Shown here piece by piece: positions 1-8,900 of a DNA stretch of 16,735 nucleotides; within the stretch, counting starts at the first letter, position 1; each line of letters begins with the position of its first letter. Origin of the DNA: Scatosoma sp002474405 (GTDB lineage: Bacteria; Bacillota; Clostridia; Christensenellales; Borkfalkiaceae). The notes beneath the pieces were generated by a model. The model was given only the letters and a program-made list of their open reading frames with translations. It was not told where the DNA came from and made no database searches. The stretch spans positions 1 through 16,735 of the forward strand of contig CALAFO010000093.1 of NCBI GenBank assembly GCA_937892545.1, in the 5' to 3' direction. A program made the position numbers and the translations under genes.

Positions 1-2
1 AC

Positions 3-839
3 GCCGAGGACACCACCTGGACGAGCAACTTCTCGCTGGCGAGAAGATGGGCGGAGGACGGAATTATTTCCAAAGACGTTCTGCAGGTAACCGATTCCGA
101 CGCCAAGTTCAAGGCGGGCATGGGCGGCTGCGTGGTGCAGACGATCAACAATTTCTCCACCGTGGAGGCGACGCTGAAACAGAATAACCCCGGCGCGGAG
201 CTGGAAATTTACGTGAACGAATACGCGCTCAGAAACAAACTGGCGGGATACGCGCAGACCGATTACAAGGCGTGGAACTTCCTTTGCGTGCCTACTTCGG
301 CGGGCGAAGCGAAACGCGATATGGCGATGAAGTTTCTGAACTGGATTTTCGAAAGCGAAGAACATCACGATTTGTTCCAGTACGGAATTAAAGGAAAGCA
401 CTGGAAAGAAGCGACCGACGAAAGCGGAAACGCGATAGAGGGCACGGTGGAAACCACGGGCATGGAATCTTACACCTTCCCCGCGTACGAGCTGACCTGG
501 AACCCGAAATATATCCGCGTGGTGAGCGCTTCCGACCCGAAAGTTATGGAATATATGAGATATATGTACGATTCTTCGAGATACGTAGGCATCATTTATT
601 CCGAATTCACGTTTGACCATACGGCGACGGACGCCCTGACCACGGCGCTTTCGAACGCGGACATCGCGAACGCGAAAACCGAGGCGAGATCGTGGTATCT
701 GGGGCAGGTGAGCGACCCCGTATCGAGCTGGCAGGCGAAACTGACGGGACGTTACGAAAACGCTTCGCTGCAGAGCGCGATTAAGGTTATCAAAGACGAA
801 CTCATCAGACAGCTTCAGGATTTTATCGATAAACAGTAA
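3..839 (+). CDS. ABC transporter sugar-type solute-binding protein, 3' part (5' end outside window)
   Basis: The frame is open from base 3 with no start in context, so the gene begins left of the window; 278 C-terminal residues are present. The sequence has the look of the C-terminal lobe of a family 1 extracellular solute-binding protein, LplA/LipO-like with a DUF3502-type end. Features include LARRWAEDGIISKDV near the start, the helical stretch around AMKFLNWIFESEEHHDLFQYG, and a Trp/Tyr-rich segment (YTFPAYELTWNPKYIRV). In this family the protein is a lipoprotein that captures oligosaccharides outside the membrane and hands them to two permeases. No permease is visible, so those genes, if linked, lie upstream. 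The stop is 2 nt before the next start, suggesting one transcript with the RCC1-like gene. Family assignment is fairly secure; the substrate is unknown. Confidence 0.85.
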   Translation, partial: AEDTTWTSNFSLARRWAEDGIISKDVLQVTDSDAKFKAGMGGCVVQTINNFSTVEATLKQNNPGAELEIYVNEYALRNKLAGYAQTDYKAWNFLCVPTSAGEAKRDMAMKFLNWIFESEEHHDLFQYGIKGKHWKEATDESGNAIEGTVETTGMESYTFPAYELTWNPKYIRVVSASDPKVMEYMRYMYDSSRYVGIIYSEFTFDHTATDALTTALSNADIANAKTEARSWYLGQVSDPVSSWQAKLTGRYENASLQSAIKVIKDELIRQLQDFIDKQ

Positions 840-841
840 CC

Positions 842-2362
842 ATGAAAAAGTGTAAAATGTTAATCCTCGGCGTTGCGGCGGCATTGACGTTTTCCGGCGC
901 CGGAAGTGTGATAGAGGCGAAAGCCGACGCAGTGGTTTCCGATAATTACGCGATTGAGTTTTACGCTGGCGGCAGTTCCGTTTCCTACTATATCGACAAG
1001 GAAAACAATCTGTACGTTTCGGGAAGCAACGGTTTCGGCGTGTTCGGCGACGGCACGAAGGGTGGAACCCTTTACGCGCCGAAAAAAATCGCCGAAAACG
1101 TAAAATCGGTGGCAAGCGGGAAATCGGGATTCGCGATCGTGTTGAAAAACGACGGCAGCATAAGTACGTTCGGCAACAATAAATACGCTCAGCTGGGACT
1201 GAACACGGCGTACAACGACGATTCCGAAACAAACTGCGTGCTTACGCAGGAAACGCCCGAACTTCCCTCCGGCGTAACGATAGAGGCGGTGGCGGCGGGC
1301 GACGCGTTCTCCGTGCTGCTCTCTTCGGACGGCGACGTGTACACGTGCGGCAGAGCGGGCGACGGACAGACGGGGCAAGCCGGACTGAATCTGACGAGAA
1401 AGACGGTGGTGGGGAAATTCACCAAAATAAACGAATCGTATTTCGGCAACGAGAAAATCACGAAAATCGACGCCGCCGAAAACGCGGGATTCGCTCTTTC
1501 GGAAAGCGGAAACGTTTACGTGTGGGGCGCGAACGACAGAGGGATTCTCGCGAACGGCGAAACGGACGAAAACCTCATCAACGAGACGCCCGTAAAAATA
1601 GAAGAACTTTCGGGCATTACGGAAATTTCGGCTTCGACGATGACGGCGTTCGCGCTGGATAAGGACGGCAGGCTGTATGCCTGGGGAGACAATTCCGTGG
1701 GACAGACGGGGCTGGATTCCGCCGAAACCGCGATTGCTTCTCCTACGGAAATCACGAAATTTTACGAAACGGACGGTACGGAAACGGAAATAGAAATTTC
1801 TTCCGTGCTTGCCGGCGGACGGACGAATTTCGTGCTTGCGAAAGACGGAAGAATCTTTTCTTTCGGAGAATCGGGAAAAGGACAAGCCGCGTTTAATTTG
1901 CAAAGCGCGGAATATGCGACGAATCCGTGCGTGAGAGAATCCAGCGTGGTGAAGCCGATGCGCATTACGTTTTACAAGCCGATCAGCCTTGAAAACGACG
2001 CGGAGCTTGCCGAAAGAGAATATAAGGATAAAATCCCCGTAGATACGTCGACGAAAGCGGACGTGAAAATCGCCGCGCTGATCGGCAGTTCGGGCGACAG
2101 GACGTTTGTGAAAGACGCGGAAGGAAACACCTGGTCGTGGGGGGTGAATCTGTACGCGATGGCGTGCAGCGGCGACGCGTTCGATTGTTCCGTGCCGGTG
2201 CGTTCTACCTTATACCGCAAGGAAAATTACGATAAAACGTACGTGGAAAAGAACTACCTTATAAAACCCGCGGTGGTGATGAGTTGCGTGGTTGCGTTTG
2301 CCGTTTGCTGGATGACGGCGGAAGAAATCAAAATCAGAAAGCAAAAGAAACAAATCAGGTAA
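842..2362 (+). CDS. Secreted RCC1-repeat beta-propeller protein with C-terminal membrane anchor
   Basis: 506 residues. A signal peptide spans about 1-28 (MKK start, hydrophobic core, AKA/DA cleavage). About seven RCC1-type motifs follow, of the form G-x-hydrophobic-aromatic-x-[WFC]-G with a later G-x-x-G: for example GNVYVWGANDRGILANGE, GRLYAWGDNSVGQTGLD and GRIFSFGESGKGQ. Seven repeats fit a closed seven-bladed propeller. Near the C-terminus a hydrophobic segment (about 474-493) is followed by a basic tail ending KIRKQKKQIR, so the propeller should sit outside the membrane with the tail inside. Only a weak ribosome binding site is seen before the start; the gene begins 2 nt after the solute-binding protein stop, so translational coupling is likely. 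RCC1-like propellers in bacteria are usually binding or scaffold modules; a role in glycan capture is inferred from context only. Confidence 0.85.
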   Translation: MKKCKMLILGVAAALTFSGAGSVIEAKADAVVSDNYAIEFYAGGSSVSYYIDKENNLYVSGSNGFGVFGDGTKGGTLYAPKKIAENVKSVASGKSGFAIVLKNDGSISTFGNNKYAQLGLNTAYNDDSETNCVLTQETPELPSGVTIEAVAAGDAFSVLLSSDGDVYTCGRAGDGQTGQAGLNLTRKTVVGKFTKINESYFGNEKITKIDAAENAGFALSESGNVYVWGANDRGILANGETDENLINETPVKIEELSGITEISASTMTAFALDKDGRLYAWGDNSVGQTGLDSAETAIASPTEITKFYETDGTETEIEISSVLAGGRTNFVLAKDGRIFSFGESGKGQAAFNLQSAEYATNPCVRESSVVKPMRITFYKPISLENDAELAEREYKDKIPVDTSTKADVKIAALIGSSGDRTFVKDAEGNTWSWGVNLYAMACSGDAFDCSVPVRSTLYRKENYDKTYVEKNYLIKPAVVMSCVVAFAVCWMTAEEIKIRKQKKQIR

Positions 2363-2374
2363 AAAAAGGCGGAA

Positions 2375-2407
2375 GCCTTAAAAGATAAGGCGGGGGAAAC
2401 ACCCCCG
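2375..2407 (+). promoter_or_regulatory. Tandem intercistronic hairpins before the lipoprotein gene
   Basis: Two adjacent perfect stem-loops lie in the 58-nt gap: GCCTTA/TAAGGC (2375-2380 with 2386-2391) and CGGGGG/CCCCCG (2391-2396 with 2402-2407). Neither is followed by a T run, so they are not ordinary intrinsic terminators. The second abuts the AAAGGAG ribosome binding site (2408-2414) of the gene starting at 2421. They could stabilise or delimit the 3' end of the upstream mRNA, or tune translation of the lipoprotein. The stems are seen directly; the role is inference. Confidence 0.5.
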
Positions 2408-2420
2408 AAAGGAGTAAATC

Positions 2421-5400
2421 ATGAAGAAAACCTCAAAGCTCACTTCGATTATGCTGGCGGGAACGATGGTTTGCATGTATGCGTTTACTGCATGTAAAAG
2501 CACAGAAGAAACCAAAACCCTTGCCGAACCTCAATCGATTACTTACACCGACGGCACCCTCGGCTGGGCTGCCGTAGAATCGGCGACGGCGTACGAAGTG
2601 GTTGTGTATCAGGGCACAACCTCGGAAATCGCGCTGGAAAAGCAGACGGTAACGGAAACGTCGGTGAGCGTAGCTTCGCTGACGATCGGCAATTACACCG
2701 CGGGCATCACCGCCACGGCGGAAGGCTATAAATCTTCGAACGAAAAGAAATACGCGTTTGAAGTGAAAGCGGCGCCCGAAAAACTTGCCTCGCCCGACGG
2801 ATTCGCTTACGAAAACGGTGCGATTACCTGGAACGCGGTGAGCGGCGCGGCGGGATATACCGTAAAGGTTACCGAAAAAGAAACGAACGCGACGAAACTT
2901 GAAAAGACGGTTACGGAGGCTTCCGTATCGGTTGCCGACCTCGAAGCGGGCAATTATACGCTTTCCGTAAAGGCGAACGGCGTTGAAAACGTTTCGCTGG
3001 ATTCTTTGGCTGCGGCGTACGATTTTACGGTTGCCGCGAAAAAGACGAAGCTTGCCACTCCTTCGGGCGCGACGGTGGACGTTGCGGCGCGTGCGGTGAA
3101 ATGGTCCGCAGTGGAAAACGCGCAGGGGTATCTTGTGGTTGCGACAAAAGGCAGCGAAAAGCTGTTTGAAAAGACGGTGAATACCGCCGAGGCGGATATT
3201 TCCGACGTGGAAGAATCCGAATTCGTGCTGACGATCGTTGCGAAAGGCAACGGCGAAACGACTGCCGATTCCGACGAATACGTTTACAACGTAAAAATCA
3301 ACGCGCAGAAACTGGCGGCGCCTTCGGATATTTCCGCCGACGCCGACGGAAACACGCTGCGCTGGAAGGAAGTGGCGGGTTCCGACGCGTACAGACTGAT
3401 TGTAAAGAAAGGCAACGAAACCGTTATCGACGAAGAGACGATTGAAAATTCCTACGATATTTCTGCGTTGGGCAAAGGCGATTACGACGTAACGCTGCAG
3501 ACGATTGCGGCGGAGGACGACGTGTTTGCGACCGATTCCGACGTGGCTGCGTACGATCTGACCATCGCTTCGCTGGGCGCGTATGAGGCGATTGAAAACC
3601 TCAGAATCGACGGCGGCTACCTTGTATGGAACGAAAACAACGCGAGAGCGTACGACGTTGTGGTTACCGAACGGGGCAACACAACGAAGCTGGACGTGAA
3701 CGGCGTAACCGCGGCGGACGGGAAGTTTATGATTGCGGCGACGGGACTTGCAAGCGGAAACTATACCGTTTCCGTTACTCCCGCGGATAACCGCCACGAC
3801 GCCGAAAAGGGCGAAGCCGCTTCTTACGAGCTGACCATCACGGAAGTGAGAAATTATAACGCCGCGCAGATTGCGACGTTCGAGGGCGCGATGCCCGTAG
3901 GCGAACACGGCAAAGTAGAACTTGTTACCCGCAACGGCAAGCAGGTTGCGAAACTTACCCCTACCGCGGACGGCTGGGGCAGAATCGGAAGCCCGTCGTT
4001 TACGGTAAACTACGATAACAACCCCGTGCTTTATATCGACATCGAAGATATCGTTATCGGCGGGTTCCATGCGCAGGTGCAGGTGGGCGGAAACAACCTG
4101 AAAGTGCTTGACGACGGCGCGAAGCTTGCCGACGTGGCGTTGAATCTTGCGGAAAAGACGGGACTTACGGGTTCGAAAGATACGATTATCCGTCTCGGCG
4201 TGGATAACTCTTCCACCACCTCCGCGAACGACGCGGAAGCTTATTACAACGGAATCCGCGTGATGTATATCACCGATTACGTGGCTCCGTTTGAAGGAAA
4301 ACTGGAAAAAGTAACGGGATTCGACATTGCCGACGGCATGACGATCGGCTGGAAAGCCGTGGATCACGCGGATTCGTATCGCCTGACGCTGAAGAATAAG
4401 GCGGATAATTCCGTGATTAAATCTTCTACGCAGGACGGCATTTCGATGAAAGCCGCGGACCTTGACGAAGGCGAATATACTCTTACCGTTACCGCGTTCA
4501 ATTCGACGAACGACAAGGCGCTGGAATCGGACGAAGCGACGTATGCGTTTAAAGTAACGTATCTTGCAAACTATTCGGCGCAGGACGTTTCGGGCTTTAC
4601 TTCGAACCTCGTCGGCGACAGCAAAACCATCGGTTACGACGAAGCGACCGATACGGCGATTTTCAACCCCGATAAGACTTACGGATACGGCTCGATTGCA
4701 CCTGCGACGGGCGTGAGCGTGAACCTTACCAACAAGCCTTTCGCTGTGGTGGACGTAGCGAAAGTGGACCACGGCTATTTGATCCGCGGCGGCTGGAAGG
4801 AAGATGGCGGCAACGAAACCACGCTGGTTCTTCAGAACGACACGGTGGGCGCGCTTACCGATACCAAACTGTATATCGAACTCTGGAAGAAAGCCGACCA
4901 GAACGGCGCGGCGGTTTACGGCAACGGTACCTACAGATTCGGCATGGGCTTCCTTGCGGGCGACGGCAATAAAGGGCAGGTTACTGTGAGAAGCATTAAA
5001 CTTGTGGAAATCACGGCGATCGAAGATTTGCAGCCCGGAGCGAAAAAGCCGCTTGCGAAACCTTCCGGAGCGAAAGAAGTGAAAGGCGAAATCATTGCGG
5101 ATTCCGTGAAAGGAAATGCGGCTTATACGCCGAAATATTCGGTAACCGTAACCGAAAAGGGCGGCGAACAGATTTACACGGCAACGAATTTAAGCGCTCC
5201 GTCGGTAATGCTGGCTGCGCTGGATCTTGTGAACGGAAAGACTTACCGCGTTGCGTTCAAGGCGCTGGGCGACGATAATTACTTCGTGGATTCGGAAGAA
5301 TACGTTGTGGAAGTAACGTATACGGAAATTCTTGCGCTGACCGATTTCAGCAATCTGGATTACACCACCATGGCGGATAAGAAGGGCGGCTCTACGACGC

Positions 5401-5804
5401 TTACTGGCGCGAACGGCTCGCTGACTTCTTCCGTAGCGAACGGAAACTGGGGGTATGATTTCTTCAATATCGACGTGAACTCCGTGCTGGAACAGCTGAA
5501 CGCCGATAAGGATAACATCTATCTGCAGTGGACGATCGATATGGAAAAGACCACCGCGGGCGCTAATCTGGCAACGAGATTCTACAATCCCAACAGCAAA
5601 GACGTTGTCGGTACGGGCTGGGGCGATTCCACGGCGCAGAGAGCTTTCCTGACGAAGGAATGGTCGGATAAAATCACCGATCAAGGCGTTATCTGGTTCG
5701 CATTCGGTCAGGGCGGTGCAAATGTTGCGGACGCGGAACTGAAAGTGGTTGTCTGCTCGTCGTTCAAGTTCGTGAAGTTTGCGCTTTCCGAAGTAAACGC
5801 GTAA
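2421..5804 (+). CDS. Large surface lipoprotein with Fn3-like repeats and carbohydrate-binding-like modules
   Basis: 1127 residues, start supported by AAAGGAG with a 6-nt spacer. The N-terminal signal ends in a lipobox-like AFTAC with Cys25, predicting a lipid-anchored surface protein. Five Fn3-like repeats of about 85 residues follow (roughly 34-117, 121-205, 210-292, 295-385, 388-475). They share W-x-x-V-x-x-A-x-x-Y, a central T-x-x-S/D, and L-x-x-G-x-Y-T patterns. A beta-rich module (476-619), a sixth Fn3-like repeat (627-712), a second beta-rich module (715-862), a seventh, divergent repeat (876-969) and a C-terminal beta-rich module (971-1127) complete it. The first two beta-rich modules carry the strand motif NPVLYIDIEDI / KPFAVVDVAKV, which recurs in the next gene. 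No catalytic domain is recognised. Likely role: binding or presenting the glycan that the neighbour attacks. The modules' carbohydrate binding is inference. Confidence 0.8.
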   Translation: MKKTSKLTSIMLAGTMVCMYAFTACKSTEETKTLAEPQSITYTDGTLGWAAVESATAYEVVVYQGTTSEIALEKQTVTETSVSVASLTIGNYTAGITATAEGYKSSNEKKYAFEVKAAPEKLASPDGFAYENGAITWNAVSGAAGYTVKVTEKETNATKLEKTVTEASVSVADLEAGNYTLSVKANGVENVSLDSLAAAYDFTVAAKKTKLATPSGATVDVAARAVKWSAVENAQGYLVVATKGSEKLFEKTVNTAEADISDVEESEFVLTIVAKGNGETTADSDEYVYNVKINAQKLAAPSDISADADGNTLRWKEVAGSDAYRLIVKKGNETVIDEETIENSYDISALGKGDYDVTLQTIAAEDDVFATDSDVAAYDLTIASLGAYEAIENLRIDGGYLVWNENNARAYDVVVTERGNTTKLDVNGVTAADGKFMIAATGLASGNYTVSVTPADNRHDAEKGEAASYELTITEVRNYNAAQIATFEGAMPVGEHGKVELVTRNGKQVAKLTPTADGWGRIGSPSFTVNYDNNPVLYIDIEDIVIGGFHAQVQVGGNNLKVLDDGAKLADVALNLAEKTGLTGSKDTIIRLGVDNSSTTSANDAEAYYNGIRVMYITDYVAPFEGKLEKVTGFDIADGMTIGWKAVDHADSYRLTLKNKADNSVIKSSTQDGISMKAADLDEGEYTLTVTAFNSTNDKALESDEATYAFKVTYLANYSAQDVSGFTSNLVGDSKTIGYDEATDTAIFNPDKTYGYGSIAPATGVSVNLTNKPFAVVDVAKVDHGYLIRGGWKEDGGNETTLVLQNDTVGALTDTKLYIELWKKADQNGAAVYGNGTYRFGMGFLAGDGNKGQVTVRSIKLVEITAIEDLQPGAKKPLAKPSGAKEVKGEIIADSVKGNAAYTPKYSVTVTEKGGEQIYTATNLSAPSVMLAALDLVNGKTYRVAFKALGDDNYFVDSEEYVVEVTYTEILALTDFSNLDYTTMADKKGGSTTLTGANGSLTSSVANGNWGYDFFNIDVNSVLEQLNADKDNIYLQWTIDMEKTTAGANLATRFYNPNSKDVVGTGWGDSTAQRAFLTKEWSDKITDQGVIWFAFGQGGANVADAELKVVVCSSFKFVKFALSEVNA

Positions 5805-5836
5805 AACAACGCGGAAAATATAGCGTCAAAAAGTTT

Positions 5837-5877
5837 CGGGCGCGGACTTTATGCCCGCGTCCGAACTGTTCGTTTTT
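5837..5877 (+). terminator. Possible weak terminator or attenuator hairpin
   Basis: A GC-rich stem (CGGGCGCGGAC, 5837-5847, with GCCCGCGTCCG, 5853-5863; one G-U pair and one A-C mismatch) lies in the 171-nt gap between the two large surface-protein genes. A TTTTT run follows only after 9 nt (5873-5877), so a classical terminator is doubtful. A second, A/T-rich stem (CGTTTTT, 5871-5877, with AAAAACG, 5887-5893) overlaps it, so the leader may attenuate expression of the next gene. No convincing promoter was seen in the same gap. Confidence 0.35.
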
Positions 5878-5975
5878 GCATTTCGAAAAAACGGAGCGGA
5901 ACGAAACGCGCTTCAAGGCATTCCGGCGCGATTTGAAAGCCGGCGGTGGGGTTCCGCGTCGGTGAGGAGAAAAAG

Positions 5976-8900
5976 ATGAAAACAAAGAAAATATCGAAGA
6001 TACTTTTATCGGGGGCGCTTACTCTGTCGTTTGCGGCGGGGGCGGCTCTGGCGATTCCCGCAAAGGAAGCGCATGCCGCGGTATATAAAGAGAATCCGTA
6101 TATGGAAGAACTCACTTTGCCTACCGAAAGCCAGTACGAAGAAAAGGACTGGCAGAAAACCACCGTTGATTTTTTGACGTACGTTTTCGATGAGAACAAT
6201 ACGTTCGAAGGGGAAAACGGCACCAGAAAAATCGCGCGGTATACGGCTGCCAACAACGCGAAAGAATATTTCCGATCGATCGGCAGGGCGGACGAAGCCC
6301 CCGAAGACATCTGGTCGATTCCTCCTTACGTGGGCAAAGGCGACAACGCTACGCTGGGCGAAGGGATTACGGTGATTGCGGCGGTGATGTCCGGCGCGCT
6401 GAACGGAATGGACCTTACCGCTTATAAGTGTTCCGACGGAAAAACGCGCAATTTCGTGAAGAGCGTGGTGGAATACTATCAGGCGGTGAACGGCGAAAAC
6501 GTGGTGCTGAACGGCGGCGCCGGCGGCAAGACGGGCGCAACCTGGTGGTACGAGCTTCTGCCCGGCGTGCTGTTTTCCGTGCTGGGCACGCAGTACGAAT
6601 CGGAAAGCTATTATATGTACGACATCATCACGGAAAGCGCACGGAAATGGCGTTCCGCGGTGGAAGGACTGGGCGGAGCCAACGCGGATTTCTATCACAC
6701 GTCTTACAGCTTCGCCACGGGCGAGCCTTACGACGGCAACTGGTACGAACCGGACGCCGCGGCGGGCATGGCGTATATTCTGTACAGCGCGTATTCGCTG
6801 AACAACAATCTTTTAAAAGAGGGCAAGCAGGCTTACGCCACCGAAGAGGAAACCGAGAAGTTCCGCGAGGCGGCGGTGTGGAGCATGAATTACCTTGAAA
6901 AGCTGGACGCTTCGCCGTTTTACGAAGTGCTCACTTTCCTCGCGCCTTACCTTGCGGCGAGAATGAACGTTGAGCAGGGGACGAATTACGACGTTTATAA
7001 AATGTATTCCTGGCTGATGGACGGATCTTCCACGGTGCGTTCGGGCTGGGGCATGATTACCGAAAACTGGGGCGATAAATACACCAACGGGCTGATGGGT
7101 TCGCTGACGGACGGCGGCGGCTACGCGTTTGCGATGAATACGTTTGACGCCATGCTGGGATTTGCGCCCATGGTGAAATACGATTCGCGTTTCGCGCGCG
7201 ATATTTCCCGCTGGGTGCTGTGCGTTTCGCAGTCGGCGAGAAGCTTTTATCCCTCCGAATACGCCGTGGAAGGCAAAACGGAGGACGCGGGCGACGGGCA
7301 CACGATATATCACGGCAAATACCAGTCCGGCAACACGTATGCCACCGATTCGGACGAAGCGACTTTCGTTGCCTACGAAGGGCTGAGAAAATACCGCAGA
7401 TACGTGGTTTGGAAGAACGGCACGAGAAGCACCGAATGGGACAGAAGCGTTACGCCGTATGCCAGCGGCGACGCGTTTACGTTTGACTGGGGCGGGGAAA
7501 CCGACTACGGTTTGTACGGTTCGGCGCACTCCGGGTTGTTCGGCGCGACGATTTCCTATACCGACGTTCCGATGATTATCCGCACGGATCTGAGCAAGCT
7601 GGACGTTTACGCCGGCGGGAAGATTCCGTTCTCGATGTATTATAACCCTTATGCCGAAGCGAAGCAGGTAACGGTTACGCTTTCCGCCGCGGGCAACAGA
7701 CTGTACGATACGATCGAGAAAAAGTTTGTTGAAACGACGAGCGCGGGCGGCAACGACGTGAAGATTTCCATTGCAGCCGACGCCACGATGGTGCTGGCGG
7801 AAATTCCCGAAGGCAAAGACGTGAAAAAGAGCGGCTCCGTATACACCTGCGACGGCGAATTTATCGCGCAGGACAGAGGGTTCGTTTCGCTTTCGCTGTA
7901 TTCCGACGAAGCCTGCACTTCACCCGTAACGGCGGGAAGCAACGTGGAAGGCACGATTTACGCTTCTTTATCCGCCGTAACGCCCGAAGGCGCTTCGGTG
8001 CAAGGGCTTACGCTTTCCTGTTCCGGCGCGACGCTGTATTCCGGCAAGAGCGCGCCTTCGGGAACGATTGCCATCGATACGAAGAAGCTGAAGAACGGAA
8101 AGAGCTCGGTTACGGCTACGCTGACGCTGGACGGCGGCGTGGTGGAAAAATCGTCGGTTGCCGTGCAGATACTCAACGTGGTGAAAACGCCCGCGGTAAC
8201 GTACGATAACGCGACGGATATGAAAAACAGATGGAACGACGCGACGTCCGCCTGGGCTTCGGCGCACCCCGAAAGCGACCATACGTCGGTGGCTTCGGTG
8301 AACGGAGACGGTGATTTTACCGTTACGGTGAATTCGCCGAAAGGGTACGGATTTGCGACTTCCGAACTGTTCACGGTGGATTTTTCGCGCCGACCGATGA
8401 TTGAATTCGAAGTTTCGGACGTTTCCGCCGCCTATGCGGTGAAGATGTACGTGGACGGCATGGAAATCCACAACAATTACACGGGCGCGTATCTGATAAG
8501 AGATACCGAGTCGACGGGAAAAATCACTATAGACGTGCTTGCCGCCATTCAGAAAGAGGACCGCACGTTTAAAATGAGCGGCGCGCATAAGGCAAGCGTG
8601 AAAATCAGCCCCGTCGGGAAGAAGGGCGACAGCGTTTCGATTAAGAATTTCAACGTTTACCATATGTATACCACGCCCGTTCTGGACGAGCCGGACGAAT
8701 ATAAGTGGGAACACGATTTCACGGCGGAATGGCTGAGTGTATGGAGCGGCGCCGAAAGCGAAGGCGGCGTGAACAACGCGTATTCGGAATACACGAACGA
8801 CGGCTTGGTGAAGATTACGAAAGGCGAGACGGAAGCCGACAGATACGGCGTGGCTTCGCCGCTTATCACCACCGATTTAAGCCAGAACCCCGTGTTCGAT

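Noticed and set aside
2433..4772. Very long open frame of 779 codons on the - strand
   Set aside because: It lies fully antisense to the Fn3-like lipoprotein, is rich in Arg, His and Val without domain logic, and has no ribosome binding site. It is a by-product of biased codon use on the + strand. The same holds for the frames at 9462-11786 and 860-1903.
5946..5975. Upstream in-frame start for the large secreted protein
   Set aside because: It adds ten residues before a standard signal peptide, and the GAGGAG sits inside it, correctly spaced for 5976.
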